Source: Sipunculus nudus (Eukaryota; Annelida; Sipuncula; Golfingiida; Sipunculidae). Taken from it: a DNA stretch of 64,000 nt. The notes below the pieces were generated by a model. That model was given only the letters and a program-made list of their open reading frames with translations. It was not told the DNA's origin and searched no databases. This document shows positions 35,387 to 48,531 of the stretch, piece by piece. The stretch covers positions 14,808,576 to 14,872,575 of the forward strand of contig CM049309.1 in the NCBI GenBank assembly GCA_026874595.1, given 5' to 3'. Numbering within the stretch: position 1 is the stretch's first letter; the number at the start of each line of letters is the position of its first letter. A program made the position numbers and the translations under genes.

Positions 35387-36456
35387 AATAATACATTTAT
35401 GAAAACTTGTTATGTTCAAAGCAACTCCTAATATAATCAACTGTCACAAGATATGCTTATGGGTGCCATGTTAGACTATTTGAGATATGTGACATTCTAG
35501 TTATATTTACTTTATTTGAGATGTGATTTCCAGTAAAATACAATTTTGTCCATACATATATTGCAAATCTAATTTTAATTTGAAAATACAAATATTTCTC
35601 ACCTTCCTAAATAACCAGCTTAATAAAATATACACTACCATTGACCATCCCCTGTTGTCTCATCGTCTCCCTGATAAATGCTCTTCCTGACAACTTTTTT
35701 ATGATAAGTGGTAGAAGCGCTAACTTTATTTATGCAGATGACAACTGTTGGCGCCAGACCAAATGTAACGACCGTCTGGCGGTAACTTTACGATAATCAG
35801 TCGCCGGTAGCACTTCTTCATATATCCGTTTTGGTCAGCAAAACGCGCGCCTAGGGAAGCTTGCAAATATCGTTGGGGTGTCTATATCATATATATACAG
35901 ATAAATTCTCACGAGTCTCATTTACATTCGCATAAATTCTTTCAAAACATGAACGTAAATATAAATATTTTGATCACAGCATAATAAGAAAAAGTAATAA
36001 AGTTAGATTAATGGTCACAGCTAAAGGTGTAATTAAGTATAAAGAAATAAATTAATGATTAAATTTAGTATAACTTATTTTATTTATATATATTTTATTT
36101 ATTATATTTATTACTAGCTTTTACGTTGACCATAAGAAATTAAGTTAAATAAAAATGAAATGAACATTACAGTAGAAATAAAAATACTGATAAAACATAT
36201 AATTATACTAGACATTGTACATTCAACTACCTTGTCAAGGACCTTTGCCAACAAGGGCAGATTGGACTTGACCATATGACAAGGAATCATTAACCACCTG
36301 TGTAGTAAATGACAGACGTGACGGCATGGTACCTTTAACAGCTAAATTGGGACTGGATCAAGGCTGCATTGAACAGGAGGTACTTCCTTTATATTCTTCC
36401 AGATATCTCTGATACCAACATGACTCCTTAAAAAGAAGCAGGGACAGGCTCGCCTT

Positions 36457-36508
<52 letters not shown>

Positions 36509-37424
36509 CAACCGCCATCGCTCTCCCGTGTCAGAGACAATTTCCATGACATCAAGTTCGGAAGATTTATGTTTTTCTAATTAAAACATAAATACAGAAT
36601 ACATGTATACTATTTGCTATTGCAATAAAAGAAAGTACCTTAAAGCCAGTTAATCCGTCTCGCTATTTTCTGGAGGCCAGTTTAACATGATCCCTTTAAT
36701 TCCTTCGTAAAACAAGGCCAAGGATTGTTAATAACGACGGCGTAGCTGGGGGTGATTTATGAGATGTTAAGACAGTTTCCTCGTGACTGGGAGGTGTATT
36801 TTCAGATTTCTTTTTGGTGAGGTGTCATTCAATCTGCCATTAAATGTAAGCGAAGGATTCGCCACAAATTGAAATCCATTAACGGTCCATATAATCAATC
36901 AGTCTTATAAATGGATTTAGCCATTTTTTTTACAAAGCTATTAAGTATTTAATCTGAACTGCTGTAAGACGATGTCAATTCTCACGGTTTCAGAAGAGGA
37001 AGCCAAATTTAAAGACAAATAAGAACTGAGTTAATCCTTAGGCTCTCTCTCTATGGAAGTTTTCTTTGCAATGCTGAATTTACAATTATGTTTGAATGCT
37101 TTTCTACAACAACAACCAGAGCTTGATGGCCAGTAAATCCACTGTGCTTGTGTTTTCATTCTGTACATGAATGTATGGTGCTATGGACATTTCTTTGAAG
37201 GTTCTTTGTTTCTTATTGTATATTGTATAACCTATTTTTTGAATTCTCTCTAATTTTTATAGTTATTTGTTTCGTGAAGCCGCTTTATCTTTAAAGTTCT
37301 CTTATAAATTCACATGCAGATCCTAAGTAAAATTTAGTATATTAAATCAATAAGAACAAAAACAAGTTTCTACTTTTTTTCTTCCTTTTCTTTTTTTTTA
37401 TTCCTAACTAGACTAAGTATGAAC
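34141..37424. other. Stretch with weak or no coding signal
   Basis: Contains an arginine/lysine-rich 67-codon frame at 34376-34579 with no known domain, an AT tract at 35346-35383 and a CT tract at 36456-36505. Near 35755-35929 is TTGGCGCCAGACCAAATGTAACGACC.. ending CATTTACA, slightly LTR-like but with no partner. A weak candidate for the first LU-gene exon at 34228-34261 is described under findings. Confidence 0.4.
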
Positions 37425-37640
37425 ATCTGCAGAATTCAATTCCGGTTTCGGAGTACATGACAGGACTACCAACACACACTTCTTAATTTTATAACTTAAT
37501 GTTAACCAGGCCCGGTGACCACTGCATCTGCGGGCCCTGAGTGTGCAGTCGCCAGCGTAGCCGGGCCATACCACAGGGGCAGCCACGAAAGGCCCAATCG
37601 TGTGTGAGTGAAGATGGTTATGTCTGTTATCATCATTCAT
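37425..37640 (-). mobile_element. 5'-truncated SINE copy
   Basis: On the minus strand this reads ..CAGGGCCC.., CACCGGGCCTGGTTAACATTA, then GGAATTGAATTCTGCAGATG, the same order as the SINE body at about 21975-22150. The tRNA-like head is missing, as is common for SINE fragments. Confidence 0.6.
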
Positions 37641-39419
37641 GAGGCAGGTTCACTTTAGCCGCAGACTTATCCTTTAAAAAGAAATTTGCCTACAACTGAC
37701 CTTTCTTTGTTAATGGATTGATCATCACCAAAGAAATAGGCAAATAAACACGATAACTCCATATGCATCAAACCCATCTGCATTTCGACCATCAACATTT
37801 TCAGTGTCGTGTCACACTATAAAGATGTTTTACATGTTCTTAGAGAATATTTGGTACACTAAACGAAGCTTTTCAACGCCACAGGCGGATGTATTCAGGG
37901 TTATTTGGAAGAATCACGATACCTATACACATTTAGACCATGTAAATAAAAGGGGGTATCATTGTTTAGATTTTCAGACACTGCTACTCAAATGTTTGTC
38001 TGTTGAAACTTCCTATTTGGTTAAAGTCTTGATTACATCATACATTCACATTTATGTCAGCTTCTATGGTCACGTTGCTCATCATATCCCGCTAGGCTTG
38101 GAAATTGGCCTGTCAAACACAGGTTGGCAGGTTTAGTTCAGTGTCGCAGGTAGGACAGATAGCTTCAACAGGCTGTCGTATAGTTTGTTGTTATTTCGCA
38201 GCAATTTTAGTTACACGCCAATGTACAGGATTTATTCTGTCGTGCGTTATTTTGACGTTTTCTGGGTATAGGCGTCACCAGGAATTGTTATAACGGAGCA
38301 GTCAAATAGCTGTGCCTCTGCTAGCATGAGTCTACATAAACTTATTAAGCACATAATAAACTCGTTTTAATTTCAACTACCCGATTAGATAGTATGTTAG
38401 ACATATTAGGAAATTCTGCACTAAGGAAGGCAGGCAGTAGAACTCCACCATTAATCCTATTGATCCAGACCTAATATGTCTTCATTAATTTTCGCTTCAC
38501 GCGTATCCTTTGCGTTTCAAATCCTTTCACAACACAAACACTCTTGTGGCAATGATGGTATGCGTGCATTTGAATATAACTGTTTTATATTGATAAAAAA
38601 TTATCATGTCGGAGCAGGTACTTGATTTTTCTCGTAATTATTTATGTATTCCTGACACAAACTTGAAAAGTCGATCACGAATGTGAAGATAAGCGCGGAT
38701 GAACCTTAAGGTTTGTTCCAGAAGGAAAGCAAGGGTGATGGTATTTGTTGCTTGTGCGAAGGATATAAAACTCCAATGTTTAATAACTGTGAAACACAGC
38801 TAGTGTGAATGTATAAACCCAAAACAATTAATGTGTAAGTTTATACTAGATCTCACCGGAAATCTTTCAATTTGTTGACTCTCTGATCGTTGGAATACGT
38901 CAGAGCATGCATTCCCATTACTGGTTTGTAGCCATGTAGCCATGATTACCTGACTCAGAAAGCCTTTAAATTAACCTGACAGGGTCCAGGTGTACACTGG
39001 CCCAGTCGATGCAGTAATTAAAACTTAATTTCTCTCACTGACAGAGCCATAAAACCTCTCACTGTCACTAACGCTTAGTACAGGTACTGCCATCTCGCGG
39101 TATATTGTACAACTAATATATGACTCTCTGATCGAATAATTAAGTGATAATAGCTGGCACTGAGGTACGTCTTTGAGTATCGGTACATGGAATTACGTTT
39201 TATTTTACGCATTTTGCATTAAATGAATCCTAACATAAATACTAAAGCCTCCGACAAGGCTAATTCTAGCTGGTAAACTCTCTTACCTCGGAGAGAGAAA
39301 CTGCAGTCATATATCCCATGTCAGACAGCTTGATGTTTCAGCTTTTATATTGTCTCTATATTGTAAGAATCAATCAAGAGCTCGTCAGGTATACGTCAGC
39401 CTCATAACAGAGGCATGTC
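37641..39419. other. Stretch without recognised genes
   Basis: Includes a 110-codon plus-strand frame at 37804-38136 and a 62-codon frame at 38105-38293, neither with recognisable features. AT-rich elsewhere. Confidence 0.45.
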
Positions 39420-39565
39420 ATGTATCCTCTGCAAAACCGTCCCGACACACGGGCTCTAATTTACCAGTGTTATATGTTTTAATGATGTTGTGTGAGTGAA
39501 TACATTGAACGTGGCAATTAACCATTGAAAGACTGCGTGACCACGAGTCAGATCTAGCGCATGTG
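39420..39565 (+). mobile_element. MITE-like family A, truncated copy 3
   Basis: CTCTGCAAAACCGTCCCGACA, ..GACTGCGTGACCACGAGTCAG.. and GCGCATGTGCGGCAAC follow the order of the left half of the copies at 21100 and 26640. The right half is absent. An AT tract follows at 39629-39660. Confidence 0.5.
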
Positions 39566-39627
39566 CGGCAACTTCCAAAAAAAGAAGAAAAAACATAAAA
39601 GAAACACACACACATTCCATTTAAATC

Positions 39628-39659
<32 letters not shown>

Positions 39660-39660
39660 G

Positions 39661-42232
39661 AGATATATGTTCACTATAGTGATAAATGTATATTTTTTCG
39701 ATGCTATTTTAATTTTTCGGTAGATCTTTCAATGATTTAGTGTGCAAAATTGTTTTCAAATGCCCTTTTTAAGAGAGGGCGGCACTTTGGTTAGACTATA
39801 ACATTTTTTATGATAAACAGAAAATCAGATTACAGGAGATTAGAGGCTTCTGTCGACACGATGGGGCTCAATAAATGGGGTTAAGGAGTAATGATAAGCT
39901 TAAAGCTGCCTCAAGGACCAATTCTTGCAAATTGAACATATTATTAAATCTTTGATATATTTTAAAATTATATCCCTTATAAATCTATCTTAAAATAAAT
40001 ATAATTGTAACACTTTAAACTGTTACACTTACAGGTTTGGCTTAAAGATAAACTCGCGGAATCTTAATATAAAATTGAAGTGCTTTTATATTTTATCAAA
40101 TAATATTATATACTTTTAATTATTTTAATTAATATCAAATTTAAAAAAATAGTCATTATTTTTTTTAATAATAGGAATAACAATTTCGAGATAAGAATTG
40201 AATATAAAGTCTTATGTTTTTGTAGTTCAGTCAGACCTTTGGAATTTTAACTGCTGAGATTTTTTCCGTAATCCAAAATGAAATTGTAGCAATTCCTGTC
40301 ATACATGCTATCTTACACCGATTACTTTATGTACCAATAAAACCAATCTTATTAACCACTGAATGATCAATACCAGCGAAAGTTTTGTGCTAAATATAAA
40401 ATGTTAAGACCTGGCTTAGCTGTGTCCCATTTTGCTGGTTTCCCAAGAGAGATCCATTGACGGGTCTTATTAATGTCTCTCCGTGAATTCTTCGATTAAT
40501 CTTCTTTTTCCAGTCTGATATTCAGATTTCCAGAGTACGCTAACTCTACGCTAGAAATAGTCCCACAAACTTAAGCAGCTCAAAGACAGGTTTGATAAAT
40601 GACAGACAAATAATGTCCCCATCAATCCATATTGCGGTTGGAACTTAAAGTGAACCCAAATGGCGCAAGTTAGAATCTATATACAACTCAATCTTTCTTT
40701 TTGTTTGGCCTTTGACGTGCCGGATAAACGAAACCTGTTTAGACTTTTTCGCGAATACTGTCAAGAGTGGTTTAGACTTAGGATATTTATATATCCAGCT
40801 ACTTATGCAGTGTCAGCAAAATCTTTCTAAGATAAAATAAGGCGGGAGAGTAAACTTTGAAACGCTTCCAAGCAACTCTCTGAATGAATGAGGCTTTGGC
40901 AAAAGCAGCCGATTATATAGCCCCCGCAAGATTGTTTTCCGACTTTTTGTATTTTTTATGTTTGGAGAATTTTGTCTTGAGATTTTCCTCTTTATATTCA
41001 ATCATATTTTTCTGATTGACTAGAATTTTTACACAAATCTCATCTGCAGCAAAATGTTAGAATTTGCCAGATGAAAGGCTTTCTTTATAAAATCCTTATA
41101 CTAATGAAAATCCGATTTTCCATCGTTATTATGGTTGATGATGTCTCCCTTCCTAATCACGTTCGTGATTTGTAATCCTAAACTGTTAACTTGACACGTG
41201 TCTCTCTAATCATTGCTCCTATCGTTTCTGCATATTCAAATACATTTTTCCTGCTACTCTTTTTATCCACAAAATTTATTATTTTTAAACTAAATCCTTA
41301 CAAATCTCTGCCCCCCCCCCCCTCTCTCTCTCTCTGTCTCTTTCTGTGTCTGTCTGTCTGTCTCTCTCTCTCTCATAGTTTATTATACAGTCTTACAACT
41401 GAATGGAGATCTAGAAAAAAGGGTTATTAAAGCTTCTTTCTGGAGCCATTTACCAAGTGTGATTACGTTTTGTCGGTGGTTGCAAGGGATCTGGTTGTGA
41501 TAAACAATTGACCATTGAATCTATGCGAAGAACGGACGAAATAACAGCACATGATCAATTCAGTAAAAATTTTCTTTTGACCAGATAAAATCAAACGACG
41601 GAGCATTGATCCCTTATCATTGATGTTGAATATAAAAATTTTATATAGATATAAATATATACATGATAGTATGGAGACATAATAGTTGTAAATAAGAAAA
41701 GGAACAGCTCTGTTCAACTGTAAATGCATATTGCAACCACCCCAGTATTATTATTGCATCCGCCATGAGGGTAGAAAGTGTGACCTCTGTTTGTCTGAAA
41801 AACTACTAATGGCAGCCCCCCCCCCCCCCCCCCCCCCCCCATGATCATTGTTGAACTCAAGAGCTGAAATTCTCTCCAAGTGCCATACAAATATTCCACG
41901 TGCCCGCCCCCCCCCCCTACCTAAGGATGTATACTTCTGAAATGTTCACTGTACCCAGGACCCTATTAAAAATCAGCTCACTGTGCTAATGGGGCAACCT
42001 GGTAAAATATCTTTGTATTAAATATAAACAATAAAACAACAACAAACCTCTTTGTCCTGTTATGTTTCAGTATCGCACGTGTACCCCGACCAATCCTAAT
42101 GTACCCCCAGGACAATAGGATCAGTGTCAGTCTTTCACATGCTCCCCCGATACGCACAAAGCATAATCTCGTAATCTCGTAAAGTCTCGGCTTTTCAAAC
42201 CACGCCGTTAGCTTCATTCTAACCATATTCAC
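39661..42232. other. AT-rich stretch with C and CT tracts
   Basis: Holds a C12 run plus CT/TCTG repeat at 41311-41374, a C25 run at 41816-41840 and a C11 run at about 41907-41917. No gene recognised. The minus-strand frames near 40813, 41463 and 41978 lack known domains. Confidence 0.6.
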
Positions 42233-42260
42233 CTGATGATCGGGTCGCATCCCGAGAAAC
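42233..42260 (+). ncRNA. Hammerhead-ribozyme-like core (incomplete)
   Basis: CTGATGA (42233-42239) is followed by TCGGG, a TCGCAT loop, CCCGA, then GAAAC (42256-42260). This is the conserved core CUGAUGA - stem II - GAAA of hammerhead ribozymes, with a perfect 5-bp stem II. I could not find a stem I partner, or a stem III with its UH cleavage site, next to it, so an active ribozyme is not supported. Penelope-like and related retroelements carry hammerheads, so a decayed retroelement end is the likely source. Chance is possible. Confidence 0.3.
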
Positions 42261-43059
42261 CGACTGTTGTTAATTTACAGTGTTGTTTTTCTTCAGTGTT
42301 ATATCGCTCTGGCCTAGTCTGTAGGCCATAGAGTACTTTACAACGGAGGGTATAAGAGGTGGTATTAGAAATCTAAATATATTTGTTTAACACTGATAAC
42401 AAATCTGAATCTTTATCTAAAAATTAAGTTGCACTTTGATAAATTCTAAGTGATCTATTGAACGTATTTAACGATCCATTGAACGAATTATAGCATCTCT
42501 TTCATGGCATCAATTTATAAATTAATTTAGTACTTATCTGATTTTGATAAAGTCATCTGCAAATTGAATCTTCAATTTTCCTATCAGAAATCCCGCAGAT
42601 TGGGTGATTAAAATAATGAAGATGGACAAAGAAAATCAGTAAAAATATAATAATTGAGTTCCTAATTACATTTGTCTGTAGTCAACTGAGGTTTTTCTCA
42701 TCTGACAAACGGCTTCACTCTTATCAGATTCTACTAAGAATCATCATTATTCAAGTGCTTTGCTAAAGGTTTCATAAATAATTGTGAAGTGGATGATGCG
42801 ATATCGGATGGTAAATAAATTCGACTTCAAGTCCAAAACCTAATATTGAGGATAGGCAAAGAGTGAAATATATGTAAAAAAACTATGTGCTGAATTGTAA
42901 TTTCCGCATTTTGTAAAAGAGAGAAAAATGATTTCAGACGGCTTAAATGTTATATATCGCATATTCTCGGGCGGGCAAACATAATATAGATGACCCGAGG
43001 TCGAGCGCGTGCCGGAATTGATGTTGAAATGTTGAATAAAGGACAAACGACGAGTTTGA
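42261..43059. other. Stretch without recognised genes
   Basis: AT-rich, with two overlapping minus-strand frames at 42840-43150 lacking recognisable domains. Nothing else seen. Confidence 0.5.
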
Positions 43060-43770
43060 AAGGATTAATGCAAAACTGTGGTTTGTACAAAGCTAATTTA
43101 ACGATGCAAGAACAAGCAAGCAGGCGAAATTGAAGACTACTGACAAACAAACAGACACTGGCAAAGTGACACCTCTGAAATAACGGATGACTAGATAAGC
43201 TTATGGAGAAGGTGAAGAGAAACGAAATGAGCTATATGTTATATGAGTAAGGTTTGTTGTTTTGGAAATATGGCCAAAAAATGATATGTTGTAGTGTTTC
43301 GACTGCAGCGCCCATTATTAGCTATTTTCAGAAAATGAAAAATCACTTTCGAGATATTACTGTAAGACATATGATGAACAAGTTTCAAAAGGATTCCTGC
43401 AAATCTGTGCCCTGAAGATTGCTAATTGTAAGATGCAAGAACCAGCAAAGAGGCGAAAATGAGGATCACTGACAAACAGACAGACATACTGACAGAGTGA
43501 CACAGGATCTAGACCAATCGACTAAACTCGTTAATAGGAAGAAATTGAGCCTAAGTTTGTATAGATATGACGAAAGTAAACTTTCGACATTTTCGATAAC
43601 CTTGACCTTGACCTTTGATCGATATGAACAAAAATCAATAGGCTTCGGGGACTTTTGGTTTTCTATCAACTTTGAAAGATTGAAAGCGTTTGCTGCAAAA
43701 CTGTGCATTTTAGACTGGAGACAGACCAGCAGACATCGTTACAAACAGACATACCAAAATGACCAACATG
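43060..43770 (+). repeat. Degenerate tandem element, units of about 290-330 bp
   Basis: The phrase [GC]AAAACTGTG... followed by a GATGCAAGAACAAGCAA-type segment and GACAAACAGACAGAC-type words occurs near 43071, 43403 and 43691. CCTTGACCTTTGATCGATATG lies between the later copies (about 43600). This layout is typical of a repeat I associate with molluscs. The 139-codon plus-strand frame starting at 43497 runs straight through it and is not a gene. Confidence 0.6.
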
Positions 43771-45536
43771 CTTTCCGGCAAGCAATATTAATTGATAAAA
43801 TGAACTTATATTTACTTATGTTGACTGTTTTAATACAGCATGATGTACATGATAATTCGAGTTCATCTCCAGGCAGCCTTTCGATGATAAAAAAGCACTT
43901 CCCTCCAATTCCTTAACCACATAAAAAATGGAGAGTTATGTTTGTGAAAGCACTGACGGGATCGCGCGGAAAATGTTCCTCTATCGGGTTTATTCTAATC
44001 AAATTACAGATTAACTTAAATCTTAACTTTATCGTTATTCCCTTATCTTTAATTAGGCTGTGAACCTAAACAATAAATGTGCTGAGAGGACCCTTTATGG
44101 TATTTCTTGGTGTTTTCGGATAAATTATTCAATTTCCGATCTGAAAGGTTCTGAAAATAACCTCAATATGGAAATAAATCCGTCTTTAAAGAAAAATAAA
44201 TCTAGACATTTCATACTGTTGATATCAAGGTCACGTAGGGTCATTTTTTGAGAACTTTTACAATCTTTCTTCTGAAGTATTATCAGGCTAAAAGCTTATG
44301 TATGTTTACATCAATCAATGTACATGTATGTTGTTTCCCGGCCAGGTAGTCCGAGTAAGGGTTTCATGTGTTGAACCGTGCATTCTGTTTTTACCTGAAT
44401 AAATATGCCTTTATAGGGTCCCAAGGTTTATCTATAAATCATAAATAGGAAATTACCCTTCAAAATCGTTCGTGTTGTACTTCTAGGATGGTAATGAAAT
44501 GAGTGGTGAAATGTAATGAACTTTTGAAAATGATGTCGTACAACTTAACGAGCATAAGATGTTAGAAATTCATTCACAGTAAGTTTAAATATATTCTCTT
44601 GTTTCTGGGTATACAGATGTTCTAACATTTATTCCTATATAGTGAACTTATTATTTGACTCTATAGATGGGCACATTTACTTACAGGCATCCTTCCTATA
44701 AAATAACGCGTAAGTACGCTTCATACATATATAAATAAAAAATAAATATAACACCTGAATTAATTTAGAATTAGAAATATACAGTCTGGAGCAGAAAAAA
44801 ACAATGTGAAATGAAAATACAGAGAACAATGCTGTTACTCCAATCCAACATATAGATTGATGCAAAAACGATTTTATAAAAATCAGAAAACTCATTCCCC
44901 AATCCCATTCCCGTTATCTGTTAATGATGATGTTTTAATGATTTGTTTATATCCTGTACTTTGATATTTTATACCGTCAGCTCCTCTTAATTACAATGAC
45001 ACTTTTGTTTACCTTCAAGTTGTTTTAGCATCAGGGCATTTGTAAAAGTAGAGGCAAACACATTGCAGGGACGAGTAGTTCTGACCGTGAAAAACAGGTT
45101 TGCTGACTCTTCCACTTCATTTAAGCACAAAATGAAAAAAAAAAAGACATACTGTGTCGTTACAGCACCCTCGGACACACAAGTATTGCTTTCTAAAATC
45201 TAACCTGGTCACACAGGTCGTAGCAGTTCTTACATTGAGCAAACGTTTCAGTTTTTACCTGACAATTTAATGATTTCCCTAAGGTCTATGTTAGGAAAAG
45301 AATAAGAAGAATGTGCCATTAAGTCCTCTTGTTTTTTGTTATTTATAATGGTAGAGAACCAGTCGGAGACATATTTTCCGGTTATACTCTGAAAACACAG
45401 GGTTTTTGTTTAAGGTTTTTGAATTAAGGTACCCATGGAAAAACTCGAAAGACACTCTACTAGGCCCAGCCAATGTCCCTGACTGAGAGATTACACTATA
45501 TTTACCGATGCTGTACATTCTTCTGATTTTATGTAC
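43771..45536. other. Stretch without recognised genes
   Basis: AT-rich. Frames at 44060-44251, 44677-44895 (hydrophobic, minus) and 44987-45178 show no known domain. Confidence 0.5.
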
Positions 45537-45640
45537 CAGGATTTAGGAAATGAAGGGGTCCACCCTAGGAAGACAAAACCTGAAAAAAGGTCCCCCAAGT
45601 CCCGAAAAGGGTGTTCCAGGCCGCAAAAGAATAGCTGATA
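45537..45640 (+). mobile_element. Truncated G-rich GGATCC-type element
   Basis: CCAGGATTTAGGAAATGAAG, GGTCCACCCTAGGAAGAC, AAAAAAGGTCCCCCAAGTCC and CGAAAAGGGTGTTCCAGG match, in order, the minus-strand copies at 22733-22915 and 11696-11818. Overlapping frames at 45550-45937 come from this copy. Confidence 0.55.
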
Positions 45641-48531
45641 TCCTTACAATAGGGTGGAAGCGGCTGATAAAAAAGGGGAGAGGGGAGGGAGGTCAGGAAC
45701 CTCTAGTTTCCACTTTTGCAGTGTTAATCTTTCAGGCTTTTCCCCCTTGCCTAAATTGTCAGCTCCATGCAGAGTTTGCAACAGCTTATCACCAGAGTAC
45801 AGTCTGTAGAACATCTGAACTTTTAAAGAACTGTCTTTGGGAGGATAGGTTACACATATCTTAATATTAAGATAACTGGTCGTGGCCGATAGTTGTAATA
45901 TGCAATTGCAGTGCAGTGTTCGGCATGACTGCTCCACATATAAGTATACTTATATCGATTACGTCGCCCTTACTAAAGATTAAGCTGTAAAATCACTAAT
46001 ATTTTTCAAGCTGTTGAGGATTTACACTATACCCTGGGCTTAAACTTCTGTGACTCTATATCCTAAAATATTATACGTTAGGTTGTCAATTAGTTTATTA
46101 AGCAATTCACAGACTTATAATTAGCAAATAAAAAATATAAAAGTGAACAATAGGAGTTTAGAATTAACATTCTCAGACAGAAACACGCCACCTGTGCGAT
46201 ATCTTTACACTAAATCATAATAAGCTAACATAACGTAAGGCTGGATCTGTAAATCTATCGATACGTCATAAATGTAAAATTACATAATTTAAAATGGATT
46301 CACCCACTAAACCTCGAGGCCAGAAGTATGCTAGATGGAACAGTGAGATGACCCCGCAACGATCCTGTAAAACTGGAGTTGGCAGGAATACAAGTCCGGC
46401 ATGTCCCATAGAAAATCCCATCGAAAAGAGTAGTATTACCGGAATCCCATTGCTGTCTTTTAAGTTGGTCAGAACTATCAGCTGATTCTTTCTTATTTCG
46501 CGTAGACTTGGCAAAAATGTCTGATAAATGGGTAGTTAATAATGTTTAATGTCGATTACATTGATACGTATGATGGATTTGATATAAGGATGAAACCCTC
46601 TGACCTTAAGCGTTAATATCTTTATTTTGAAATATTGTTCTATTATATATTTTATTTTTAAAAAATCACGTAACCTGATTAGAGTAAACCCGCTATCCTG
46701 CCAAAGCCAAGTGATTATCATTACATTTTCACACTGTTATATGGAATTAAGTTTGGATATAACTTATAGTTATAGATGTCAAACTTTCTGTTCTTGCCTG
46801 AGCAACTTGAAATGTGGACAAACAGCCAGCAGATGACAGCAAATGATGACCTTTTTAGACTTGCCTTTTCTGGATACCTTTTAATCACAGCGGATCTATG
46901 ACATTCTGCGGCGCGTCATCTCTGACCCCTATGTAACCTTTGACCCACGATTTGCGGCCCCAGTTGCCCTCCATTATTTCACCAATGGAAGCAAAATGAC
47001 TGCACAGCGGCTGTGTACTCATTTACTTCTACATATTGACGTGTAACAGGAGACGCAGAACGTGTTTAATATAAATGAAAACATCAAAGCTACGGCAAGG
47101 ATGACAGACAACGGCATATGATTAAAATGGAGCGAACTTTACCGCTGTTGGTGATAGCTGGACTACAAAATGGATCACGATAGCTGACACTTCTGCACTG
47201 AATTATATTAGATTTACCGACTGAAGCCAAATAAAAAATTTAGTCTTCTGTGTCAGTGAATTGGTTTCTGGACGCTGATCTCTGTTTAATTTACACTAAA
47301 GCTCGAGATATCTTTATATATGAGGAAGGGAAGAGCACTCGTGCTCAGTCGGAATTGTCGTATTATATACTTACTTTATGTTAATAAAAAAATACATGGA
47401 AGCGAAACTTAGAACAATTAAATATAAGTTCAAGATTTAGGAAATCAGGCTCAGTCCACCTCGAGTCAAGTAAAAAGAATGAAGCACACACAAAAAAAAC
47501 ACATATATGATTATAAAAATACACATTCAAATACACATATGTGACAATCTTAGATTTCCATTTTTATTATATAATTACTATTGGACTCGGGCTTGTACTC
47601 GCTTTCTAAAAGACTCGGACCCGAGGTAGGTGGACTTGGACTCGAACCTAAAGGACACGCACTCGTTCTCGAGGTCGTATTGTGTATAGACTCGACTATA
47701 GTACTACAGTACTGTTAAAAAAAACTGCTACATCCACAAATATATAAACTGCAGATTCCTCATCCAGTATCTTTGGTCCTCTCCTTATATCATTAAGGAA
47801 TACAACTTTCATCCAACGGCACAATGGTCATAAACTCAATATTATGAACAGGCTGGAGTATTGAATCATTAAGTTTATATTTGTGATAAATAATACAATG
47901 TCCAACACCCAGGCAGGACAAATAAAAATTACTGTCAAAGTCCATTAGCGCAGCTCTCCCGGTTTATGTCAAGATAAGCTAATAAGAATTCGTTTTATGT
48001 TGTTATAATTTAAATTGATCTAAATTATCTGATCATATTTTCTGTTTTTTAAATAAAAATCACGATGTAAGCTCACTGGGAGAGAGATTTATTGGAAATC
48101 TGATATGATCTTTATTGGATCTGCAGAGGATAGCTCTTAATTAGAATGGTCCTTGGAAGAAAAAGGGAAAGTCCTACTTGTAAATGAAGATTCAGAGACA
48201 GGACTCCCCCCGGAAGTATCTGACGACGGGTCTTTAAGGGCCATAGATTTCACAAACTGAAAATCTGTTGTCAAGACTTTTAAGACTGTAACTTAACTTG
48301 ATATGATACCTGTTAAACCTATTAGTATGGCTGCCATTGAGAAAAAATGGTCATTTTATGATTTAAGCATAGCATTTTAAGGAGTGATAGGCCACATCGG
48401 AAGTTTTACTTTAAGAAAAGGGCCATTTAAATGACCTTAAATGACCTTGAAAGGTCACTGAAGATGCGAAGTTACATTTTCAATATATGACATGTGTATA
48501 ATAAACAAAACAAATGACCCATGGGTCATGA
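45641..48531. other. Stretch with one word-repetitive patch, no gene recognised
   Basis: At 47580-47705 the word GACTCG and close variants (ACTCGG, ACTCGC) recur about ten times, a decayed short repeat. Complementary frames at 46266-46514 are open on both strands without recognisable domains. Confidence 0.4.

Noticed and set aside
35755-35929. LTR-like TGTAACGACC..TTACA with TTGGCGCCAGA before it
   Set aside because: No second copy, no TATA/AATAAA arrangement and no retroelement coding sequence next to it.
37804-38136. 110-codon plus-strand frame
   Set aside because: No recognisable domain, signal or splice border; composition like the flanking noncoding DNA.
43497-43916. 139-codon plus-strand frame
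   Set aside because: Runs through a degenerate tandem repeat with CCTTGACCTTTGA and GACAAACAGACAGAC words; no domain.
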